Shown here piece after piece: positions 20,616-28,863 of a stretch of DNA of 64,000 nucleotides. The notes beneath the pieces are model-generated. The model did no database searches. It was not told where the DNA came from and saw only the letters and a list, made by a program, of their open reading frames with translations. Origin of the DNA: CAVSLM01 sp963728895 (GTDB taxonomy: Bacteria; Pseudomonadota; Gammaproteobacteria; JBBQDK01); NCBI GenBank assembly GCA_963728895.1, contig CAVSLM010000001.1, forward strand, positions 310,001-374,000, written 5' to 3'. The translations under genes were made by a program, and so were the position numbers. Each line of letters opens with the position of its first letter. The stretch's first letter is position 1.

Positions 20616-21998
20616 ATGTATACCTATGTAGTCCGCCGTCTGCTGTTGATGGTCCCAACCCTGTTTGGCATCACCCTTGTCGTATTCACGGTGATGGCGG
20701 CGTCTCCCGGCGGTATCAGCGCACAGAGCCTCATCGAGGGCCAGAACCTGGAGCCGCAGGCCAAGCAGGCACTGATGGCCTACTACAACAAACGCTACGG
20801 CCTCGATTCGCCGGCACCCATCCAGTACCTGCGCTGGCTGAACAACGTCTCGCCCATCGGCTTCACGTTCGATGCCGAAAATCACATGGCGGGCTTTTCC
20901 TTCGTCAAGGGCTCGAACCTCGGAATCAGTTTCCGCTACGGCCGTCCGGTGCTCGATCTGCTGCGCGAACGCGTCCCGATCACGCTGCTGCTGAACGTCG
21001 TGTCGCTACCGCTCATCTACCTGATAGCGATCATGGTCGGCGTGCGAGCAGCGACTGAGCGCGGCAAGCGGTTCGACGTGGCATCGAGCGTCATCATGCT
21101 CGGGCTGTGGTCCGTTCCCACCATGCTGGCGGGCGTGCTGCTGATCGGCTTCTTTGCGAGCGACCAGTACTGGCGCTGGTTTCCCACCGCCGGGCTGAGC
21201 TCCATCGAGGCGCTGGACATGCCGTTCATGCCGCACTGGAGCTCGGCCCTCGCGGCGCTGGCACTGATCGGACTGATGGTGGCGGGCGGCGCCGCAGGTT
21301 CGGCGATCAGCAGGCTCCGCGCAAAGCCGTTGCGCGTGGCGCTGACGGGTCTTGCAGGTGCGGCTGCCGGACTGTTCATGGCCGGCGCGCTTCCGGTTCA
21401 GAATCACATGGTCGCCATGGTGGTTCTGATAACGCTCGGCGCCACCCTGCTTGCGGCCATTGGTGCCACGGAGTACGACGCCTTGCGCGGCGCTCTGCTG
21501 GCGACCCTCGGTTTGGTGGGAGGCACGCTGCTCGCCGTGCGGCTGTTCGACGACGGCTTCGTGCGCGGCTTTCTGGTTGATCGCCTGTGGCATCTGGCGC
21601 TGCCGGTGCTCTGTCTCACCTATGGCGGTTTCGCGTTCCTCTCCAAGCTCACCCGTACCGCAGTGCTGGAGAACCTGCTCTCGGACTACGCGCGTACGGC
21701 GCGCGCCAAGGGTCTCGACGAGCGCACCGTGCTGTGGCGCCACGTATTCCGCAACAGTCTGCTGCCGCTCATCACGGTATCGGCCACGTTGCTGCCGGGC
21801 CTGCTGGCCGGCTCGGTAATCGTGGAAAGCATCTTCAGCATCGAAGGCATGGGCAAGCTGGCGGTGGAGGCGGTCAAGGGCCGCGATCGCGAGCTGGTGC
21901 TTTCCATCACGCTCATCAGCGGCGTGCTGACGTTGATCGGCTATCTCATCGCCGACCTCTGTTATGCCCTCGCCGACCCGCGGGTCAGCTATGAGTGA
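20616..21998 (+). CDS. Peptide ABC transporter permease (DppB/OppB type) with extra central helices
   Basis: The 460-residue protein starts with the standard OppB/DppB helix (YVVRRLLLMVPTLFGITLVVF) and ends with the ABC-interacting EAA loop (ARTARAKGLDERTVLWRHVFRNSLLP). Family members are usually about 310-340 residues. The excess is an Ala/Gly/Leu-rich insert at about 205-310 with two to four additional hydrophobic segments. It begins 10 bases after the binding-protein stop and overlaps the next permease by 8 bases, so all are one operon. Confidence 0.93.
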   Translation: MYTYVVRRLLLMVPTLFGITLVVFTVMAASPGGISAQSLIEGQNLEPQAKQALMAYYNKRYGLDSPAPIQYLRWLNNVSPIGFTFDAENHMAGFSFVKGSNLGISFRYGRPVLDLLRERVPITLLLNVVSLPLIYLIAIMVGVRAATERGKRFDVASSVIMLGLWSVPTMLAGVLLIGFFASDQYWRWFPTAGLSSIEALDMPFMPHWSSALAALALIGLMVAGGAAGSAISRLRAKPLRVALTGLAGAAAGLFMAGALPVQNHMVAMVVLITLGATLLAAIGATEYDALRGALLATLGLVGGTLLAVRLFDDGFVRGFLVDRLWHLALPVLCLTYGGFAFLSKLTRTAVLENLLSDYARTARAKGLDERTVLWRHVFRNSLLPLITVSATLLPGLLAGSVIVESIFSIEGMGKLAVEAVKGRDRELVLSITLISGVLTLIGYLIADLCYALADPRVSYE

Positions 21999-23202
21999 AG
22001 CGGCGCTGCATCCGGTGCACCAGGCGGCACCGCCGGCGCGCACCCGCCCCCGCAGCTACGCGGCACAGGTGGTGCGCGAGGTGCTCGCGCGCTGGAGCGC
22101 GCGGCTGGGTCTGTACTGGATCGCCTTGCTGGTGGTGGCGGCGGTGTTCGCACCCTTTCTCGCCAACAGCCGGCCGCTGCTCCTGAGCCGCCGGGGTGAG
22201 CTGGCGAGCCCCGTGCTCGCCGCGCTCACGCCGGGCGACGTAACGCTGCTCGTGGCATTCTTCGTCGCGCTGATGCTATTCCCGTTGCGCATCGCCCTGC
22301 CGCGCAAGGTTCTGCTGCTGCTTGCGGCGGTCATCGCCACGGCGCTGGCCAGCAGCGCCCTGCTGCATCCGCCGCAGCTCACCATCTACGAGCAATACCG
22401 CGATCAGGCGGCGGCCGGTGCCTACGACTGGGCAATCTGGGCCCCGGTGCCATATTCACCCAAGGACTATCTGCGCGACCGGGGCGAGACCGGACTGACC
22501 CCGCCGCTGCAGGGTGTCGGTGCCACGCACTGGATGGGCACCGAGGAGAACGGCGCCGACGTGCTGTCGCGCATGATCCACGCCTCGCGCATCGCGCTCG
22601 GCATCGGATTCATCGCCACCGGCATCGCCATGGGCATCGGCATCGTCATCGGCGGGCTCATGGGGTATTTCTCCGGCGTGCTGGACATCGTCGGCATGCG
22701 CCTGGTGGAGATCTTCGAGGCCGTTCCGACGCTGTTTCTGCTGCTCACTTTCGTCGCCTTCTTCGGTCGCAGCCTCTACATCATGATGGTGATCATCGGC
22801 ATCACCAGCTGGTCGGGGTATGCGCGCTACATCCGCGCCGAGTTCCTGCGGCTGCGCCAGCAGGAATTCGTGCAGTCGGCCATCGCCTGCGGTTTGCCGC
22901 TGCGCTCCATCCTGTTCCGGCACATGCTGCCGAACGGCGTTGCCCCGCTGCTGGTCGCCGCGAGCTTCGGCGTGGCCTCGGCCATCCTGGCGGAAGCCAC
23001 CCTGAGCTTTCTCGGCCTCGGCCTGGTGGACGATCCGTCCTGGGGCCAGATGCTCAACCAGGCGGTACAGTCCTCGACCTTCAACTGGTGGATGGCGGCC
23101 TACCCGGGCGGCGCGATCTTCCTCACCGTGTTCGCCTACAACCTGATCGGTGAAGCGCTGCGCGATGCCATCGATCCCTACCTGAAGAAATCCGCCGCGT
23201 GA
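21991..23202 (+). CDS. Peptide ABC transporter permease (DppC/OppC type)
   Basis: This 403-residue partner permease has the N-terminal OppC-type helix, an insert with extra hydrophobic segments at about 75-130, and the conserved core: HWMGTEENGADVLSRMIHASRIAL and the EAA loop RQQEFVQSAIACGLPLRSILFRHMLPN. It closes with LSFLGLGLVDDPSWGQML. Members are normally about 300 residues, so it too is enlarged. The ATG at 21991 lies inside the end of the preceding gene; a GTGA overlap links it to the following ATPase. Confidence 0.93.
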   Translation: MSEAALHPVHQAAPPARTRPRSYAAQVVREVLARWSARLGLYWIALLVVAAVFAPFLANSRPLLLSRRGELASPVLAALTPGDVTLLVAFFVALMLFPLRIALPRKVLLLLAAVIATALASSALLHPPQLTIYEQYRDQAAAGAYDWAIWAPVPYSPKDYLRDRGETGLTPPLQGVGATHWMGTEENGADVLSRMIHASRIALGIGFIATGIAMGIGIVIGGLMGYFSGVLDIVGMRLVEIFEAVPTLFLLLTFVAFFGRSLYIMMVIIGITSWSGYARYIRAEFLRLRQQEFVQSAIACGLPLRSILFRHMLPNGVAPLLVAASFGVASAILAEATLSFLGLGLVDDPSWGQMLNQAVQSSTFNWWMAAYPGGAIFLTVFAYNLIGEALRDAIDPYLKKSAA

Positions 23203-24878
23203 GTGCGCTGCTGCAGATCGAGAACCTGAAGACCTATCTGCGCGCCGGTGAGCACACGGTTCACGCAGTGGACGGGGTCAGCCTGCAGATCCGCGAGGGC
23301 GAGACCTTTTGCCTGGTCGGTGAATCCGGCAGCGGCAAGTCGGTTTCCGCACTGTCGGTGATCCGGCTCATGCCGGCGGACGTCAGCTGGCATCCGGAAG
23401 GGCGCATCCTGTTCCAGTACCGGCACGATGACGGGCACATCGAGCCGGTCGATCTGCTGAAGCTTCCCGACGCGCGCCAGCGCGAGATTCGCGGCTCGCG
23501 CATCGCCATGATCTTCCAGGAGCCGATGACCTCGCTCAACCCGGTGTTCACCGTGGGCGATCAGATCATCGAGGTCCTGCAGCTGCATTTCCCTGAGCTC
23601 AGCTACGAGCAGGCACGCCAGCGTGCGCTGGAAGCGCTGGAGCAGGTGCAGATTTCCGATGCGGCATCGCGTCTCGACGATTATCCGCACCGCCTTTCCG
23701 GCGGTCAGCGCCAGCGCGTGATGATCGCCATGGCCATGGCCTGCGAGCCCGACCTGCTGATCGCCGACGAGCCGACGACCGCGCTCGATGTAACCGTGCA
23801 GGCGGAAATCCTGCGCCTGATGAAGACACTGCAGCAGCGCTGCAGGACCAGCATCCTGTTCATCACCCACGATTTCGGCGTGGTCGCGCTGATGGCGGAC
23901 CGCGTCGCGGTGATGCGCCTCGGCAAAGTGGTGGAGACCGGTACACTCGACGAGGTGCTGCACCATCCACGTCACGAATACACGCGCCAGCTGCTCGCGG
24001 CGCTCCCGGAGAACCTCAAGCGCCAGCGCGAAGCGCGCGAGGCGGGTATCACCGCATCGACACCGGCGCCCGTGCTCCCGGGCGCGCGGCCGCTGATCGA
24101 GACGCGCAATCTGCAAGTGCATTTTCCCGTTCGTGCCGGCGTGCTCAAGCGCATGGTGGGACAGGTCAAGGCCGTCGACGGCGTCGACCTGGAGATCCGT
24201 GCGGGAGAGATCCTCGCGCTGGTGGGCGAGTCCGGCTGCGGCAAGACCACCCTGGGTCGTGCACTGTTGCGCCTCACCAATGCGACCGCCGGCAGAATCT
24301 TCTTCGAGGAAAAGGACATCACCGGCCTGTCGCGCCTGGCCATGCAGCCGTACCGTCGACGCATGCAGATCATTTTCCAGGATCCGCTGTCCTCGCTCAA
24401 CCCGCGCCTCACCATCGCCGCCACGCTGACCGAGCCCATGGCGGTGCACGGCATCGGCGCCTCGCGCGAAGAGCGCATCGAGATCGCCCGCCGTACGCTG
24501 CAGCAGGTCTACCTCGACCCCGATCACATCTGGCGCTATCCGCACGAGTTCTCCGGCGGGCAGCGCCAGCGCATCAGCATTGCACGCGCGCTGGTGCTGA
24601 ATCCGGCCTTCATCGTCTGCGACGAGGTGACCAGCGCGCTCGACGTTTCGATCCAGGCGGAGATACTCGCCATCCTCCTGGAGCTGCGCCGCGAGCGGCA
24701 ACTGACACTGCTGTTCATCACCCACAACATCGGCGTGGTGGAGTACATCAGCGACCGCATGGCGGTCATGCTCGCAGGCAGGATCGTGGAGCAGGGCAGC
24801 ACTGCGGAGGTGTCGCGCCACCCGCAGCATTCCTATACGCGGAAGCTGCTCGCCGCTGTGCCGCGGGTGCAGCTCTGA
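23199..24878 (+). CDS. Peptide ABC transporter ATPase with two fused nucleotide-binding domains
   Basis: The 559-residue protein is a tandem ATPase of the YejF/GsiA type. Domain 1 (about 1-270) has Walker A GESGSGKS, signature LSGGQRQRV and Walker B LLIADEPT; domain 2 (about 290-559) has GESGCGKT, FSGGQRQRI and FIVCDEVT, with Val in place of the usual Pro after the catalytic Glu. A single polypeptide of this kind can energise both permeases. It starts at GTG 23199, overlapping the permease stop as GTGA. Two further single-domain ATPases follow, which is redundant for one transporter. Confidence 0.93.
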   Translation: MSALLQIENLKTYLRAGEHTVHAVDGVSLQIREGETFCLVGESGSGKSVSALSVIRLMPADVSWHPEGRILFQYRHDDGHIEPVDLLKLPDARQREIRGSRIAMIFQEPMTSLNPVFTVGDQIIEVLQLHFPELSYEQARQRALEALEQVQISDAASRLDDYPHRLSGGQRQRVMIAMAMACEPDLLIADEPTTALDVTVQAEILRLMKTLQQRCRTSILFITHDFGVVALMADRVAVMRLGKVVETGTLDEVLHHPRHEYTRQLLAALPENLKRQREAREAGITASTPAPVLPGARPLIETRNLQVHFPVRAGVLKRMVGQVKAVDGVDLEIRAGEILALVGESGCGKTTLGRALLRLTNATAGRIFFEEKDITGLSRLAMQPYRRRMQIIFQDPLSSLNPRLTIAATLTEPMAVHGIGASREERIEIARRTLQQVYLDPDHIWRYPHEFSGGQRQRISIARALVLNPAFIVCDEVTSALDVSIQAEILAILLELRRERQLTLLFITHNIGVVEYISDRMAVMLAGRIVEQGSTAEVSRHPQHSYTRKLLAAVPRVQL

Positions 24879-24922
24879 GCGGCGCGGCGCCCGGACGGCC
24901 GGCTGCGTCGGCAGTACCGCCG

Positions 24923-25875
24923 TTGCTGAAGGTCGAGGGGCTCACCACCTGCATCAGCACGCCTGCGGGTCCGGCACCGGTGCTCGAGGAGGTGTGCTTT
25001 GAGATCGCCCGGGGTGAGACCTTTGCCCTGGTCGGAGAATCGGGTTGCGGAAAATCTCTCACCGCACTGTCCATCCTCGGGCTGCCGCCTGCGGCGTGCG
25101 CGGTAGCCGGCGGGCGCGTGCTGCTCGAGGGCGAAGACCTCCGCCGGTTGAACGCAGCGCAGCTGCGCGGCGTGCGCGGGCGGCGCATCGCCATGATCTT
25201 TCAGGAGCCCATGACGGCACTCAATCCGGTGCTCGACGTCGGCAGCCAGATTGGCGAGGTGCTGTCGCGCCACCGGGGCCTGCGCGGGGCGCGCGGCGCG
25301 CGCGCGCACCATCGAGCTGCTGGAGCGTGTCGGCATGGCCGATCCGTCCCGGCGCTGCAGGGCCTATCCCATCAGCTCTCCGGTGGCATGAAGCAGCGCG
25401 TGATGATCGCCATGGCACTGGCCGGCGAGCCCGAGATGTTGATCGCCGACGAGCCGACCACGGCGCTGGATGTCACCATCCAGGCCCAGGTGCTGGCGCT
25501 GCTGCGCGCGCTGCAGCAGCAGAGCGGCATGGCGATCCTGCTCATTACCCACGATCTTGGCGTGGTGGCGGAGATGGCGGACCAGGTGGCCGTGATGTAC
25601 GCAGGACAGATCGTGGAGCAGGCGCCCAGCACGAGCTTCTTCGCCGGTCCTCGCCATCCCTACAGCCGCAAGCTGTTCGAGTCTGTTCCGGGCGCCGAGA
25701 GGCGCGGGCGCGCGCTGGCAGTCATTCCCGGGATGGTACCTTCTCTGCACCGGGTATTCGCCGGCTGCAGGTTCGCAGAGCGCTGCCCGTCGGCTTGGGA
25801 CCTGTGCCGCAACGAAGTGCCACCCTGGTCAGGTACGGGAAGATTCGGTGCGCGCTGCCATCTGCAGGCGCGTGA
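24923..25875 (+). CDS. Peptide ABC transporter ATPase (DppD type), with two or three frameshifts
   Basis: This reads as a single-domain oligopeptide ATPase: Walker A GESGCGKS, FQEPMTALNPV, signature LSGGMKQRV, Walker B LIADEPTTALD, and the Cys-rich tail GCRFAERCPSAWDLC. Between about 25285 and 25372 the frame is lost and recovered: the correct text (TIELLERVGMADPSRRCRAY) is in another frame, with one break in a CG-rich run and the other at a missing C in TATCCC|ATCAG. The tail needs a third shift to reach TGA at 25873-25875, which overlaps the next ATG. The start is uncertain; TTG at 24923 fits the conserved LKVEGL. It is either indel-ridden sequence or a decaying spare ATPase. Confidence 0.8.
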
Positions 25876-26917
25876 TGCGCCGGAGCCGCATGGCCCGCAG
25901 ACACCGGGGCGAGCGCAGCCTTGGCGCCGGCACGATCCTGAGTTTCGGGTGCGGCGAGCTGCTGCGCGTACGCGGCCTGCAACTGCATTTCCCCATCCAT
26001 CAGGGACTGCTGCAGCGCGCCCGCGATCACGTGCGTGCCGTGGATGGGGTCGACTTCTCGCTCCATGCCGGTCGCACACTCGCGTTGGTGGGCGAGTCCG
26101 GCTGCGGCAAGACCAGCACCGGCAAGGCCGTGCTCCAGCTCGTGCGGCCCACTGCAGGCTCCGTGTGCTTCGAAGGGGTGGAGCTGACGCAGCTGCGTGG
26201 CACTGCGTTGCGCGCGCGCAGGGCACAGATGCAGATGGTTTTCCAGGATGCCTATTCGTCCATGAACCCGCGCATGAGCGTGGGTCGGATCATCGAAGAG
26301 GGCATGATCGTGCAGCGCATCGAGCGCTCGCGACGCGCGCGTCGCGCCCGGGTGAGCGAGCTGCTGGAGCGTGTCGGGCTGCGGCCCGAGCTCTGCGATC
26401 GTCATCCCCACGAGCTGTCCGGCGGTCAGCGCCAGCGCGTGTGCATCGCCCGCGCGCTCGCGGTCAATCCCAGGCTGATTGTCTGCGACGAGCCGACCAG
26501 TGCGCTCGACGTATCGGTACAGGCCCAGATCCTGAACCTGCTGCAGCGCCTGCAGCAGGAACTGCAGCTCTCCTATCTCTTCATCACGCACGATCTCGCA
26601 GTGGTTGGCTGGTTCGCACACGAGGTGGCGGTGATGTACCTGGGGCGCATCGTGGAGCAGGGGCCGGTCGAAGAAGTCCTTCGCGAGCCTCTGCATCCCT
26701 ATACCCGGGCGCTGCTCGCCGCGCTACCTGTGCTCGATCCCCAGCACAGGCGCAGCGCGCCGCGCCCGCAGGGCGATTTGCCCTCCCCGTGTGCCCACCC
26801 CCGGGCTGTCATTTTCATCCGCGCTGCCCACAGGCGATGCCGGTGTGCCGCCAGCGCTACCCCGAGCTCAGTCGGCACGGTGAATCGCACGGCACGCGTT
26901 GTTTCCTGTACGCCTGA
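25875..26917 (+). CDS. Peptide ABC transporter ATPase (DppF type), frameshifted near the C-terminus
   Basis: A single-domain ATPase with Walker A GESGCGKT, the DppF-like FQDAYSSMNPRMSV, signature LSGGQRQRV and Walker B LIVCDEPTSALD. The coding frame ends meaningfully at about 26785. The expected oligopeptide-transporter tail (PPPGCHFHPRCPQAMPVC, then YPELS and CFLYA) continues one frame over to the stop at 26915-26917, so one indel lies in the CCCTCCCC...CCACCCCC runs. The ATG at 25875 overlaps the previous stop as TGATG, indicating coupled translation. With the tandem ATPase upstream, the cluster carries four nucleotide-binding domains. Confidence 0.82.
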
Positions 26918-27074
26918 TACCGTGGCGCACCGCGTCCGCGTGGCACTCGCCTCATCGGCTGCGCCGCGCGCCGCCCGGTTGCCGCTGGCTGCCCGTCGTG
27001 CAATCATCCCCGCATCGCCCAGGCGATGCCCGAGGGCTTCACGCGAGCGAAGCCGCAACAGGGGAGCGTCGCGC

Positions 27075-27506
27075 ATGTCCCGATACCTCAATCTCTCCAA
27101 GGCGGCACGCCTGTTGGGCATCACCCGTACTGCCCTGCAGGAGGAGATCCGCAGCGGCAAGATCGACACCTTCGAAGGCAAGATCGATCTCGCCGAGCTG
27201 CTGCGTGCCTACCCACAGGTCCAGGTCGAACGCTCCGCCATGGTCGAACGGGCGCAGCAGATCAAGGATCACGCGCTCACCCGCTACTCGGCTGAAACGC
27301 TCAGCAACGACACGACCGTGCTGCAGGCCCAGGTGGGTCTGCTGCAGCGCGAGCTGACCACCGCAAACCTGCAGCTGCGCTGGTACGTGGAGACCCTGGA
27401 GCAGATGATGGGAAAGCTCGAGGAAGCGCAGCAGGAAACCGGTGGGGAAACGCGGATCGTGCTCGCGTCCATCAGTACCTGGCTGCGTTACAAGCTCGAC
27501 AACTGA
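27075..27506 (+). CDS. Small HTH plus coiled-coil protein of unknown function
   Basis: The 143-residue protein starts with a MerR/excisionase-like helix-turn-helix (NLSKAARLLGITRTALQEEI) followed by a short wing (GKIDTFEGKIDLAELLRAYP). The rest is a long, charged, probably coiled-coil helix (about 50-130). I recall a similar HTH/coiled-coil module fused to 2Fe-2S ferredoxin-type oxidoreductases in Proteobacteria; here it stands alone. The ATG at 27075 has AGGGGAGC upstream. It lies between the peptide transporter and an aminotransferase gene, both on the same strand. It may be a small DNA-binding regulator, but there is no direct evidence of its target. Confidence 0.7.
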   Translation: MSRYLNLSKAARLLGITRTALQEEIRSGKIDTFEGKIDLAELLRAYPQVQVERSAMVERAQQIKDHALTRYSAETLSNDTTVLQAQVGLLQRELTTANLQLRWYVETLEQMMGKLEEAQQETGGETRIVLASISTWLRYKLDN

Positions 27507-27654
27507 CGAGACGTGCACTCGCGCTGCTTGTCCACCTGGCACCGAGCTGGTTCAATGAGCAGCTTGCCTGACCCGCCTGCACGGTGACGCGGGCGGGCTG
27601 GCCCGTGGCCCGTCGCGGGACTACGCCTCTCCCGGTCTTCCTGGAGCTACCGCA

Positions 27655-28845
27655 ATGATCGAACCCGGTTCCTTTCATCCGCCGCGCCGCACGCTGATGG
27701 GCCCCGGTCCCTCCGACGTGTATCCCCGCGTACTGGAGGCCCTGTCGCGTCCCACCATCGGCCATCTCGATCCCGCCTTCGTCGGGATGATGGACGAGGT
27801 GAAGGAGCTGCTGCGATACGCTTTTCAGCACCCGCAACGAGCTCACCTTGCCCGTTTCCGGGCCCGGGATCGGCCGGCATGGAGACCTGCTTCGTCAATC
27901 TGGTCGAGCCGGGCGATCAAGGTGATCGTATGCCGCAACGGCGTGTTCGGCGGGCGCATGAAAGAGAACGTCGAGCGCTGTGGCGGAGAGGCGATTGTGG
28001 TGGACGATGCCTGGGGACATGCCGTCGATCCCCAGAAGCTGGAAGAGGCGCTGCGCCGTCACCCGCAGGCCCGCCTCGTGGCGTTCGTGCATGCGGAGAC
28101 CTCCACCGGCGCGCTTTCGGACGCGCGCACCCTCGTGGAGCTCGCGCACCGGCAGGACTGCCTCGTCATCGTCGATGCCGTCACTTCGCTCGGAGGTGTG
28201 CCGCTGCAGGTCGACGAATGGAACATCGATGCCATCTACTCGGGAACCCAGAAATGCCTGTCGTGCACCCCCGGGCTTTCTCCTGTGAGTTTCGGCCCCC
28301 GCGCGGTGGATCGGATCCGCACCCGCAGGACACCCGTGCAGAGCTGGTTCCTGGACCTCAGCCTGGTCATGGGCTATTGGGGCGGGGACGGCAAGCGCAC
28401 CTATCATCATACCGCTCCCGTAAACGCGCTCTATGGCCTGCACGAGGCGCTGCTGGTCCTGCGTGAGGAGGGTCTGGAGAACGCCTGGGAACGCCATCGG
28501 GGCAACCACCTGGCGTTGCGGGCCGGCCTCGAGGCGCTGGGGTTGGAGTTGGTGGTCCCGGAGCCGCAGCGCCTGCCACAGCTCAATGCCGTCAGCGTGC
28601 CGCAGGGCGTCGATGACGCGGCCGTGCGCGCCACCCTGCTGCGCGACTACAACTTGGAAATCGGCGCCGGCCTGGGCGACATGGCCGGCAGGATCTGGCG
28701 CATCGGCCTCATGGGCTATGCCAGCAATCCCACCAACGTGCTGCTGTGTCTCGGGGCACTCGATGCCGTGCTGGGGGCGGCGGGTGCGCGGATCAGGAGC
28801 GGGGCGGCGGTGGCGGCGGCACGGGAGGTTTATGCCACGACCTGA
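27655..28845 (+). CDS. Class V aminotransferase, alanine-glyoxylate/serine-pyruvate type, with local frameshifts
   Basis: The PLP-dependent enzyme matches the AGXT fold from end to end: MGPGPSDVYPRV at the start, AETSTGALSD, VDAVTSLGGVPLQVDEWNID, the PLP lysine in YSGTQKCLS, and a C-terminal IGAGLGDMAGRIWRIGLMG. Such enzymes move amino groups between alanine or serine and glyoxylate or pyruvate. Between about 27825 and 27925 the frame changes three times: RNELTLPVSGPG, then METCFVNLVEPGD, then KVIVCRNGVFGG lie in different frames. The protein is otherwise intact at about 396 residues, so base-calling errors are likelier than a real pseudogene. The ATG at 27655 follows GGAGCTACCGCA. Confidence 0.85.
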   Translation: MIEPGSFHPPRRTLMGPGPSDVYPRVLEALSRPTIGHLDPAFVGMMDEVKELLRYAFQHPQRAHLARFRARDRPAWRPASSIWSSRAIKVIVCRNGVFGGRMKENVERCGGEAIVVDDAWGHAVDPQKLEEALRRHPQARLVAFVHAETSTGALSDARTLVELAHRQDCLVIVDAVTSLGGVPLQVDEWNIDAIYSGTQKCLSCTPGLSPVSFGPRAVDRIRTRRTPVQSWFLDLSLVMGYWGGDGKRTYHHTAPVNALYGLHEALLVLREEGLENAWERHRGNHLALRAGLEALGLELVVPEPQRLPQLNAVSVPQGVDDAAVRATLLRDYNLEIGAGLGDMAGRIWRIGLMGYASNPTNVLLCLGALDAVLGAAGARIRSGAAVAAAREVYATT

Positions 28846-28863
28846 ACGGGCCGGCCCCGGAAA

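Noticed and set aside
18531..20885. 784-codon reverse frame over the peptide-binding protein gene
   Set aside because: Antisense shadow without recognisable domains; the forward strand has a full SBP_bac_5 protein.
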